From NCBI GenBank assembly GCA_023228195.1, contig JALOBR010000001.1, forward strand, positions 1-42,665: a stretch of DNA of 42,665 nt, in the 5' to 3' direction. The DNA comes from Candidatus Omnitrophota bacterium (lineage in GTDB: Bacteria > Omnitrophota > Gorgyraeia > Duberdicusellales > 4484-171). Made by a program: the position numbers and the translations under genes. The notes beneath the pieces are model-generated. The model had not been told where the DNA came from and ran no database searches. It was given only the letters and a program-made list of their open reading frames with translations. Position 1 is the stretch's first letter, and each line of letters opens with the position of its first letter. Of the stretch, positions 1 through 6,424 are shown one piece after another.

Positions 1-1
1 T

Positions 2-256
2 TTGCTTGATGAACTTAAGAAAAAACTTGAAATCATAAAGAGCCATGGAGAAGGTTTGGTATTTATGGTAAACTCTATGTTAAGAAAGAAGATATTGCGG
101 GAATACGCCTATGAAGAAAGCCGCATCATAAAGCAACTGCTTGGAGATAAATTCAAAATAGTAGGCATATACGCCGATTATTCTTTTTTCTCCGAACCAG
201 AGAGAAGAGAAATAAATCTTGAAGCCGGGAACATCTTAATGACTTTGTGGAAATAA
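2..256 (+). CDS. FIST C-terminal domain-like sensory protein (5' end missing)
   Basis: The reading frame is open at the window edge, so this is the last 84 residues of a longer protein. The fragment follows the pattern of a FIST_C domain: a hydrophobic strand (GLVFMVNSML), a helix ending in a glycine loop (QLLGDKF), a second strand KIVGIYADYSFFSE, then a closing strand NILMTLWK. FIST domains are ligand-binding sensor modules that often partner with histidine kinases. The kinase gene begins only 4 bp after this stop codon, which supports a shared signalling operon. The match is by pattern only and the usual Cys of the FIST_C strand is a Val here. It could be another alpha/beta sensor fold. Confidence 0.5.
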   Translation: MLDELKKKLEIIKSHGEGLVFMVNSMLRKKILREYAYEESRIIKQLLGDKFKIVGIYADYSFFSEPERREINLEAGNILMTLWK

Positions 257-260
257 TTAA

Positions 261-1724
261 ATGTCATATTCTATTAATCCTATTTTAGGTTCAGCGATTT
301 TTCTATGCTTTTTGGTAATTGTTCTTGTGGTTTATATTATAAATAAACTGCAACTTATAAATATCCTCAAAAAAAGCATCGAGCATCTTAACAAAACGGT
401 CCGGGAACTTGATTACCAGGCAAAGCTGATAATCAAGGGTGATATGGAACTAAAGCTCTACCAGGAAGAAGTTGAGGACAAGCTTAACAAACTTACTCTT
501 CTTAAAAATCTCATAATATCTTCACTGCACATTTTGGATAAAGAAAATCTTTTCTCGCAAATAGACGACAAAACCATAAATGACTTGGGCTTTAAAAAAG
601 GCCTGATACTTACAATGGAAGGCGAGACAAAATTGAGTGTCGGTTTTGAACCCAAAGAAGTCGATACCTTAAAAGATTTCGTAAAATATAAAAAGAACTT
701 CATCCAGGCCATACCCTTAATTTCAGCTGAAACCGAAGCGGGTTCAGAATTGATAACTACCCTCCAAACAAAAGATTTTTTAATAGCGCCGATAAAAGCG
801 CGGGAAAAAATATACGCTGTGTTTGTTTTGGCCAATCTTATTATGCCAACCGATGTAAGACGGGCAGAGAAAGAAATTTTCTCAATTATATGTATGTATC
901 TTGGCCAGTGCCTTGACAACATTCAGCTTTTCGAAGAAATCTACAACGCGAAAGATGAACTTGAGAAAAAGGTGAAAGAAAGGACAAATGAACTGGTAAA
1001 AAGCTTACGCGAAATAGAAGCGATAAGCCGGACAAAATCAGATTTCATCTCCAATGTATCGCATGAACTGCGCACTCCGCTTACTTCAGTAAAAGGCTTC
1101 TCCTCTCTTCTGGTTGCTGAAAAATTCGGAAAGCTGCCTGAAGAAGCCAAGAAACGGCTTGAAACAATAGATGAAAACGTTGATAAGCTTGTAAACATGG
1201 TCAATACACTTTTGGATATCGCGCGTATAGAATCGGGGAAAACAGAGGTAAAAATTGCTCCTGCCGATATCGCTAAATTAATCAGAGACACGGGGGAATT
1301 CCTCTCTCCTCAAATGCAGGCAAAATCAATAAAGTTAGTTTTGGATACACCGGAAACACTTTTGGTCTATATGGATAAAAACCTTATTGACCAGGTATTT
1401 ATAAATCTGATAGGAAACGCCGTTAAATTTACGCCTGAAGGGGGCCAGATAAAACTAAGCGTGAAAGCCGGTGGCAGCCAAGCTGTTATCTCAATAGCAG
1501 ATACCGGTTACGGAATAGAACAAGAAAATTTAGAAAAGATTTTTCAGGAATTTTTTAGAGTAGATAATACGATAAATGTTAAAGCCAAAGGAACAGGCTT
1601 AGGGTTATCTCTTGTAAAAAGAATTATCGAAATACACAAAGAAAAAATATGGGTTGAATCGGAAATGGGAAAAGGAAGCACCTTTTATTTTACACTTAAA
1701 TTGGCAAAAGAAAAGACGTTATAG
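261..1724 (+). CDS. Membrane histidine kinase with GAF-like sensor
   Basis: This 487-residue sensor kinase has one N-terminal transmembrane helix (about residues 9-30), a coiled coil (about 35-85), a GAF-like region (about 90-220), a second coiled coil, then HisKA and HATPase_c domains. The phospho-acceptor is His268 in NVSHELRTPL. The ATP-binding lid shows an N box (NLIGNAVKFTPEGG), G1 (DTGYGIE), an F box (FFRVD) and G2 (GTGLGLSLVKRI), so the enzyme should be active. With a single helix and no periplasmic domain it probably senses a cytoplasmic signal. It starts 4 bp after the FIST-like gene and is followed by a REC-GGDEF regulator 105 bp downstream, its likely phospho-transfer partner. Confidence 0.93.
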   Translation: MSYSINPILGSAIFLCFLVIVLVVYIINKLQLINILKKSIEHLNKTVRELDYQAKLIIKGDMELKLYQEEVEDKLNKLTLLKNLIISSLHILDKENLFSQIDDKTINDLGFKKGLILTMEGETKLSVGFEPKEVDTLKDFVKYKKNFIQAIPLISAETEAGSELITTLQTKDFLIAPIKAREKIYAVFVLANLIMPTDVRRAEKEIFSIICMYLGQCLDNIQLFEEIYNAKDELEKKVKERTNELVKSLREIEAISRTKSDFISNVSHELRTPLTSVKGFSSLLVAEKFGKLPEEAKKRLETIDENVDKLVNMVNTLLDIARIESGKTEVKIAPADIAKLIRDTGEFLSPQMQAKSIKLVLDTPETLLVYMDKNLIDQVFINLIGNAVKFTPEGGQIKLSVKAGGSQAVISIADTGYGIEQENLEKIFQEFFRVDNTINVKAKGTGLGLSLVKRIIEIHKEKIWVESEMGKGSTFYFTLKLAKEKTL

Positions 1725-1754
1725 CATTACTTATAATTCTGTAACACGCCGCAA

Positions 1755-1807
1755 GTATCACGTAACACGTTTTTAAGACTTGCTACCTGTTACTTGTTAC
1801 GTGATAC
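1755..1807. repeat. Imperfect 16-bp inverted repeat in a kinase-regulator gap
   Basis: GTATCACGTAACACGT (1755-1770) is repeated in inverted form as ACTTGTTACGTGATAC (1792-1807) with one mismatch and a 21-bp spacer. It lies between the kinase and the response regulator. It looks like a dispersed palindromic repeat and has no T-run, so it is not a classical terminator. It could still form a stem in the operon mRNA. Confidence 0.7.
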
Positions 1808-1829
1808 ATAAACAAAAAACGAAAATACT

Positions 1830-2768
1830 ATGGTTAAATTAAAAATAATGGTAGTTGACGACGATCCTGATATTTTGGAACTTCTTAAGGCAACTCTGGA
1901 AGAAGAATATGAAGTGACCAGTGCCGCGCTTGGCAATGAAGCTATAGAAAAGTTGAAGAAAGAAGTGCCTGACCTTTTGGTTTTAGATTATGTGCTTCCC
2001 GACCTTCATGGCCCGGAAATATGTAAGATATTAAGAAAAGACCCGCTGCTTGTACATCTGCCAGTGCTTATGCTTACCGGTAAAGGAGAAATTGAAGATA
2101 AAGTAAAAGGGCTTGAGTCCGGCGCTGATGATTATATGGTAAAACCTTTTTCACCGCAGGAGCTTACCGCGAGAGTACGAATGCTTATAAGGCGTTCGAA
2201 TATAAACCTAGACGCGAACCCCCTGACACGGCTTCCCGGAAATGTTTCAATAAGCCGGGAACTGGATGAAAAGATAAAAAGCAAAGAAAAGTTTGCCGCG
2301 CTTTATATCGACTTGGATAATTTTAAAGCGGTAAATGACTACTATGGCTTTGAAAGGGGTGACGAAGTAATAAAAGAAACTGCCCGCATTATAATCAGTG
2401 CCATTTCAGAAAAAGGCACAACCCGTGATTTTATAGGCCATATCGGCGGAGATGATTTCTTTGTAATAACCTCTCCGGAAAAAGGCGAAGAAATAGCAAA
2501 AAAAATAATAAGTGATTTCGACAAGGTATCTCCTAAATTTTTCGACGAAACCGACAGGATAAAAGGTTTTATCGAAACAAAAGGGCGCGACAACGAAATA
2601 CATAAATTCGGATTTATTACCATTTCGGTAGGCATAATAACCAATCTTTACAGGGAATTTACGCATACCGCGCAAATAAGCTCGCTTGGAGCGGAAGTTA
2701 AAGGGTTTGCAAAAAAATTCGCTCAAAGCAAGTATATTTTCGATAAGAGGACGGAACAGAAATACTAA
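1830..2768 (+). CDS. Response regulator with REC and GGDEF-type domain (GGDDF)
   Basis: The 312-residue protein has an N-terminal receiver domain (about 4-120): acidic pair DDD near residue 11, phospho-acceptor Asp in LLVLDYVLP, Thr in MLTGKG and Lys in VKPF. A GGDEF-type domain follows (about 130-305), with NPLTRLPGN, YIDLDNFKAVND and the signature HIGGDDFFVI. The fourth residue of the signature is Asp instead of Glu, and no RxxD inhibitory site lies nine residues upstream. The same variant occurs in the HAMP-GGDEF protein at 36459-37772. It probably makes or binds cyclic di-GMP in response to the upstream kinase, but catalysis is not certain given the Glu-to-Asp change. Spacing of 105 bp suggests the same transcription unit. 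Confidence 0.88.
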   Translation: MVKLKIMVVDDDPDILELLKATLEEEYEVTSAALGNEAIEKLKKEVPDLLVLDYVLPDLHGPEICKILRKDPLLVHLPVLMLTGKGEIEDKVKGLESGADDYMVKPFSPQELTARVRMLIRRSNINLDANPLTRLPGNVSISRELDEKIKSKEKFAALYIDLDNFKAVNDYYGFERGDEVIKETARIIISAISEKGTTRDFIGHIGGDDFFVITSPEKGEEIAKKIISDFDKVSPKFFDETDRIKGFIETKGRDNEIHKFGFITISVGIITNLYREFTHTAQISSLGAEVKGFAKKFAQSKYIFDKRTEQKY

Positions 2769-2804
2769 AAACTTCTGTTAGGAAAATTTAAGATATAAAT
2801 CTAG

Positions 2805-2833
2805 TTGTCAGAGAAATGGTTGTGTGGTATATA
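2805..2833 (+). promoter_or_regulatory. Sigma70-type promoter for the RNA repeat and tRNA-Leu unit
   Basis: TTGTCA (2805-2810), a 17-bp spacer and TATATA (2828-2833) make a near-consensus promoter. Transcription should start near 2840, before the first structured repeat, so both repeats and tRNA-Leu would be on one primary transcript. Confidence 0.6.
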
Positions 2834-2885
2834 TATTATTCATCTAGATAGAAGCAATAAGTTCTTAAACAATCCAAGGGTATGT

Positions 2886-2955
2886 CGCACGAGTGGTGTC
2901 AACAGTCTTTACCGAAAGATCGAGTTTCTTTAGCGCTGTTGCCACCATAAGCTAA
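2886..2955 (+). ncRNA. Structured RNA repeat, unit A
   Basis: First of two tandem copies of an RNA-like element. An outer helix pairs GGTG (2895-2898) and CAACAG (2900-2905) with CTGTTG (2936-2941) and CACC (2943-2946), leaving one T-C mismatch. An inner hairpin TCTTT/AAAGA (2906-2910 with 2915-2919) closes a short loop. AAAGA can pair instead with the later TCTTT, so two mutually exclusive folds exist. Conserved flanks are a GCRCGAGYGGTG 5' motif and TAAGCTA after CACC. Compare unit B, where the helices are kept but the bases differ. I do not recognise a known RNA family. A tRNA-derived relic is the main alternative, since the first 12 bases resemble tRNA-Leu. Confidence 0.45.
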
Positions 2956-3010
2956 CAAATTAAATAAATCCCCTTAGAAGCTAAAAGCTCTTGACCGACC
3001 CGAAAACTTT

Positions 3011-3079
3011 GTAGCGCGAGCGGTGTAACAAGTCTTCGTCGAAGACGAAGTTTCTTCACACTTGTTCCACCTAAGCTAC
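3011..3079 (+). ncRNA. Structured RNA repeat, unit B
   Basis: Second tandem copy, about 125 bp after unit A, with the same geometry. GGTG (3022-3025), an unpaired T and AACAAG (3027-3032) pair with CTTGTT (3061-3066), an unpaired C and CACC (3068-3071). The six-base segment differs from unit A at both sides in a compensatory way. The inner hairpin CTTCGTC/GACGAAG is perfect. An alternative GAAGA/TCTTC pairing is again possible. GTAGC and GCTAC close the base. The segments after units A and B (ending in TTGACC and GAAAA before the next unit) also align, so the whole 125-bp block was duplicated, and the next block carries tRNA-Leu. Confidence 0.45.
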
Positions 3080-3137
3080 AAACTAAAGAAAGCTCTTTTA
3101 GAAGAAAAAGGTTTTTGACCAAACTGAAAAGTTACTA

Positions 3138-3221
3138 GCGCGAGTGGTGAAATGGCATACACTTACGTTTGAGGGGCGTATGGCGAAAGCCGTGTGGGTT
3201 CAAGTCCCACCTCGCGCACCA
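3138..3221 (+). tRNA. tRNA-Leu (anticodon GAG)
   Basis: Acceptor GCGCGAG (3138-3144) pairs with CTCGCGC (3211-3217), followed by the discriminator A and an encoded CCA. The D stem is GTG/CAC. The anticodon stem TACGT/GCGTA encloses the loop TTGAGGG with anticodon GAG, reading CUC and CUU. A long variable arm (GGC GAAA GCC) marks a class II tRNA. The T arm is GTGGG-TTCAAGT-CCCAC. It is the last element of the repeated block and shares its first 12 bases with RNA units A and B. Confidence 0.95.
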
Positions 3222-3283
3222 TTTATTTTACTTCAAAAAATCATTGCTCTTTAGATTGTCTTACTTGAACAATAAAAATACTT

Positions 3284-3479
3284 GGATGTATGATAAAGAA
3301 ACCCCGCCTGCGGCGGAGCATACATACAAGTCCTCCTCCTTCGCCCTTTAAGCTTCGGCGGACAGGCACCTCGCGCATTGCTTTATTTTGATAAAGGAAG
3401 AAACAACAATGGGTTCTCCGCCACTTTAGTTTTTTTATATGGGCGGATCCGCCTTCGGCGGAAAATCCCCTCTCTCGCA
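3284..3479. repeat. Palindromic elements inside tRNA 3'-end fragments
   Basis: Two pieces resemble the T arm and acceptor 3' side of a tRNA, each interrupted by a GC-rich palindrome. In the first, CAAGTCC (3327-3333) and CACCTCGCGCA (3367-3377) are separated by a 33-bp palindrome (3334-3366). In the second, GGGTTC (3411-3416) and AAATCCCCTCTCTCGCA (3463-3479) flank a palindrome containing CCGCCTTCGGCGG. Removing the insert restores a T arm with loop TTCAAAT. No matching 5' halves are visible. A further palindrome, ATGTATG/CATACAT around CCGCCTGCGGCGG, lies at 3284-3326. Confidence 0.5.
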
Positions 3480-3580
3480 TATTTTTTTATCAGATTACAT
3501 ATGCCTAAAAATAGTTTAGTATTTAGCAAAACTCTCTATCCGCTCTGCGCTAATAAAATGGCTAACTAGTTTTTCTCGAG

Positions 3581-3770
3581 CTATTGCAAATTTACTCTTT
3601 CCAAAAGTTTTAGCTTATAAGTAAGGCGAGTAAGCTGGCGGGGTAAATCTACATCTTTAAAAAATAATATCTTGCGACAAATCAAACTTAATCGGCATAA
3701 AATTCAGTATTGCGCGTATCCCGCATTCATATAAACTATCTGCGATTTCTTTAATAGGAAAAGTCTTTTC
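3581..3770 (-). pseudogene. rex: Remnant of redox repressor Rex, C-terminal end
   Basis: Reading the minus strand from about 3770 gives IKEIADSLYECGIRAILNF then MPIKFDLSQDIIF, the typical end of the Rex Rossmann domain (aGIkgILNFaPi...). A T6 run then shifts the frame. Removing one T continues with KDVDLPRQLTRLTYKLK, the conserved Rex C-terminal helix with its nVDL motif. The fragment ends at TAG (3581-3583). Nothing of the N-terminal DNA-binding domain can be read upstream. Rex senses the NADH/NAD+ ratio and often sits near hydrogenase or fermentation genes, consistent with the decayed hypE next to it. Confidence 0.75.
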
Positions 3771-3945
3771 TTAATTGATGACGGATTATTTTCAAGAAAC
3801 TCGCAAACTGACAGCTTGATACTACCTTTTTATTTTATTCAAGAAAATAAATAAATGCGCGCGGACAATAAGACAAACGTATAATGATTTCTTAGGGAAT
3901 TTTTTTAAACATTTGAGAAATAGTTACACGGGTTAATGCCTTCGC

Positions 3946-4316
3946 TTAGCAGATTCTTGGTAAGTTAAACGAATGTGGAAAATCGAGAATCCTTTCGCCC
4001 CCCCCGGAGACCGTTTCAAGCACAATACCTTTTATATTATCGTCAATCTCGCCTATTATCGATGCGGATTTGGATATTTTCTTTAAAGAATTCAAAACTT
4101 TCTTTGAAATTTTATCCGGCGCGGCAAGAACAGCTCTTCCTTCGCAAGCAAGATAATACGGGTTTATCCCTAATATTTCACAGTCGACCCTAACGTCGCG
4201 GCATCTGCTAACTGCGCAATAACCGGATTAGAAAGTTTTTTCAGGAAAACTTCTCTGATTAAATTGTAACTTGCTTTTGCGCCTTCGCCGCGTTTTAAGG
4301 TTATTATCTCTTGCAT
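3946..4316 (-). pseudogene. hypE: Internally deleted hydrogenase maturation gene hypE
   Basis: The first 40 codons read ITLKRGEGAKASYNLIREVF then LKKLSNPVIAQLADAA, the start of HypE (PurM-like fold, which makes the cyanide ligands of [NiFe] hydrogenase). The frame then breaks and a second frame gives DCEILGINPYYLACEGRAVL, a stretch up to GGGERILDFPHSFNLPRIC and TAA. This is the HypE C-terminus, including the terminal Pro-Arg-Ile-Cys that receives the carbamoyl group. Intact HypE is about 330-340 residues. Here about 200 central residues are lost and the two ends are out of frame. It lies 60 bp after nnrE on the same strand, with the rex remnant beyond. Confidence 0.85.
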
Positions 4317-4375
4317 ATTGTTTGCTTAGTCTGAGGTTAAAGTTGGGTAAAATAAAAACTTAACCTTACCTTAGC

Positions 4376-5173
4376 CTAAACCTTTTCGAGCATATTTTTC
4401 GACACACCTATATCCGCAACATATATTTTACCGCAAAGCTTGGGGCCGCTATTTGATAAGAACCCTTTTTTAGGGGCGATAAAGGTGATTGTATAATCTG
4501 CTTTTATCGCTTCTCCCAATATAGCTCCGGAGTCCGGGGACAGCCCTGAAGGGACATCGCATGAGACTATCTTTTTACCGCTTTCATTTATCTCGCTTAT
4601 TATTTTTTTAAGAAAATCCGAAATTCCGCCTTTTGCGCCTATACCCAATATGCCGTCTAAAACAAAATCTGAGGCCTTGAGGTATTTTTTAAGCTTTTTT
4701 ATATTACCAAGGTTAATCGCGCATACAGGGATTTTGATTTTATCCAAAAGTTCTTTCTGGAATTTTACTTCTTCATTAAAATCTTTTTCTTCTGGGGCCC
4801 CACTGAAAAAGCCTGTGAATCCTTTTTTGTTTGCCCCTGTGGAGCGACGTCCCGTTCCTTGATTGCCCACGGGCTGTCCACCAGGACGCCCTGTTGGGCT
4901 GCCGAAGGCGTGCCCATGGAATTCCGGCGAGGGGATTAGAATCACAGCTTTTACGTTGTAATTCTTAGCGGCAAGTTTTCTTGCGCAGGCAAGCGCATCC
5001 GCTCCGTTATTACCCTTGCCTGCCACCACGCATACCTTTTTCCCCAGATTCAAATTATCTATTATGGACGCTAAATTGCTGGAAGCATTTTCTATAAGAA
5101 TTCTTTCGGTAAGGCCAATTTTTTTAGCAGCATGCTCAAGCTTTCTTATTTTTTCTACACTTAAGGCTTTCAT
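4376..5173 (-). CDS. nnrE: NAD(P)H-hydrate epimerase with in-frame repeat insertion
   Basis: YjeF N-terminal domain protein that epimerises damaged NADHX/NADPHX before repair by the dehydratase. Visible family motifs are VVAGKGNNGADALACARKL (about 49-67), the catalytic Asp of DGILGIGAKG, and CDVPSGLSPDSG. It is 265 residues against about 210-230 for a stand-alone epimerase. The excess is residues about 84-131, a Gly/Pro/Arg-rich stretch (GHAFGSPTGRPGGQPVG) after strand VKAVILIP. This is encoded by a palindromic repeat whose 45-bp core recurs at 9170-9214. The frame stays open through it. The insertion sits in a loop between strand and helix, so the fold may tolerate it. No C-terminal dehydratase domain is present. 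Confidence 0.88.
   Translation of the reverse strand: MKALSVEKIRKLEHAAKKIGLTERILIENASSNLASIIDNLNLGKKVCVVAGKGNNGADALACARKLAAKNYNVKAVILIPSPEFHGHAFGSPTGRPGGQPVGNQGTGRRSTGANKKGFTGFFSGAPEEKDFNEEVKFQKELLDKIKIPVCAINLGNIKKLKKYLKASDFVLDGILGIGAKGGISDFLKKIISEINESGKKIVSCDVPSGLSPDSGAILGEAIKADYTITFIAPKKGFLSNSGPKLCGKIYVADIGVSKNMLEKV
4838..4918. repeat. Palindromic repeat element inside nnrE
   Basis: The core 4867-4911 is identical over 45 bp to 9170-9214, and a shorter match (GCGACGTC) precedes both. The element contains nested hairpins around GCCGAAGGC and CCCTGTTGGG. In the minus-strand gene it is translated without a stop. This resembles the way Rickettsia palindromic elements enter genes, though the sequence family is different. 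Confidence 0.8.
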
Positions 5174-5221
5174 GCTGGTTTTAGAAAAGTTTGAGGGTGG
5201 CGGTCAAATTACCTACCCCAT

Positions 5222-5256
5222 TCGCACGCCCGCCTTCGGCGGTCAGGCTCAGGGGT
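5222..5256. repeat. CCGCCTTCGGCGG-type palindrome
   Basis: GCCCGCCTTCGGCGGTC lies in the gap between the PAC2 gene and nnrE. The same GC-rich hairpin core occurs at 3450-3462. It is one of several short palindrome families in this window. Confidence 0.6.
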
Positions 5257-5310
5257 AATTCGGTTACACAACTTTTCGGCGCTCTTTGAGCTTGAAAAGT
5301 TGTTACCTCA

Positions 5311-6282
5311 TTAATGTGATTCGTCTTTTTTATCTTTCTTCCTGAAAAGATCGAGAAACTTATCTTCGTATTCAACATAAACATTCCAATGGTCAAGCTC
5401 TTCTTTAAGCTTGGCGGCCTTGGTGATGTCTTTCTGCGCTTCCTTAAAAAACCCCTCTATTCTTTCCCTGGCAGACTGTGGAAGTTTGCTGTAAGCAGCT
5501 AAATCTTTTTTAAGTTTTTCTATGTCATCTTCACTTAAAGGGGTTGTGGTTGGCTCAGGGACTTCTCCTTTAAGATAACTTATCAATTTATCTATTTCTG
5601 TTTCGATAAATTTTGCCCTGTCGGTTAAAGGCAAAAGATTTAAATTTAAACCAAGGTAATCATTTATGATTTTTAGAATGCTCGCGCTCGCTTTTGGATT
5701 TTCTATCTGCACGGTATAAAAAGGAATTTCTCCCAAAAGACAAGCCCCCTTAAACCCGCGGGATTTCGCAACTCCAAGGATGAGGCCATTAAGCCCGCTG
5801 ATTTGGCCTTCTTTTAACGGTTTTACGCCCAGCTTATCAAATTCTTCCAATATTTCCTCGTGCGTTGCTACAATTTTTACCAGAGACTCTGCCTTGTGGT
5901 CTATAGCCTCCGGTTTTGCGGCAAAAGTAAGTATAAATTTTGATTTATATTTTTTAACAAAATCAATTATAGCCGAAGACAGCTCTTCTGCTCGCTCAAG
6001 AGGCGGCTGCACTTCACCCATAAACAGAATTATATCCGGTGATTTTTTTCGCTTTACGTAATAGAAAAATCCGGCAGGCATTGAAGGCAATTCAAGGAGC
6101 CCCTTTTCAACAACCACGGCGGCGGGCTTAAAAAATTCTCCGGATTCAAGCTTGGCAAACATCTTAAAACCCATTACCTCGCGAAGAAATAATACGCTTC
6201 TATACGCTACCTCGCCCATCCCAGGCCATGCAGCAATAAAAATAGGGCTCTTTAATTTTGGAGTTGCTACTTCTTTAATCAT
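5311..6282 (-). CDS. PAC2 family protein
   Basis: Bacterial member of the PAC2 (proteasome assembly chaperone 2) family, 323 residues. The N-terminal alpha/beta domain (about 1-220) shows FIAAWPGMGEVAYRSVLFL near the start and GLNGLILGVAKSRGFKGACLLGEIPFY, both typical of the family. A helical, charged C-terminal tail (about 240-323) follows. Function in bacteria without a recognised proteasome is unknown; no proteasome gene is seen here. The start at 6282 is chosen because residues upstream of that Met are encoded by the terminal inverted repeat of an intergenic repeat element at 6291-6347. Confidence 0.85.
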   Translation of the reverse strand: MIKEVATPKLKSPIFIAAWPGMGEVAYRSVLFLREVMGFKMFAKLESGEFFKPAAVVVEKGLLELPSMPAGFFYYVKRKKSPDIILFMGEVQPPLERAEELSSAIIDFVKKYKSKFILTFAAKPEAIDHKAESLVKIVATHEEILEEFDKLGVKPLKEGQISGLNGLILGVAKSRGFKGACLLGEIPFYTVQIENPKASASILKIINDYLGLNLNLLPLTDRAKFIETEIDKLISYLKGEVPEPTTTPLSEDDIEKLKKDLAAYSKLPQSARERIEGFFKEAQKDITKAAKLKEELDHWNVYVEYEDKFLDLFRKKDKKDESH

Positions 6283-6290
6283 TTTTGTTG

Positions 6291-6347
6291 CACAGATTAG
6301 CACAGATTTTGAAGCGGATGATCACAGATATTAATCTGTTATCTGTG
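6291..6347. repeat. 57-bp CACAGAT-type repeat element
   Basis: CACAGATTAGCACAGAT at one end and AATCTGTTATCTGTG at the other form terminal inverted repeats. The interior matches the inner end of the 190-bp elements at 16330-16519 and 20098-20287 (shared ATCATCCGCTT and AAATCTG blocks in inverted sense). It ends 8 bp before the PAC2 start codon and appears to be the short form of that family. Confidence 0.75.
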
Positions 6348-6424
6348 TTGTATAATCTATCATAAACTACTCAAAAAACAAGGACGATTTACTTTAATGA
6401 CAGATAGGAGCTGATAACTGACAA

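Noticed and set aside
458..922. Long minus-strand open frame inside the histidine kinase gene
   Set aside because: It is the shadow of a well-supported coding frame with all kinase motifs; its protein shows no family pattern.
2886..3079. Known riboswitch or self-cleaving ribozyme in the tandem repeats
   Set aside because: I compared by eye with hammerhead, twister, pistol, c-di-GMP and preQ1 consensus motifs and found none.
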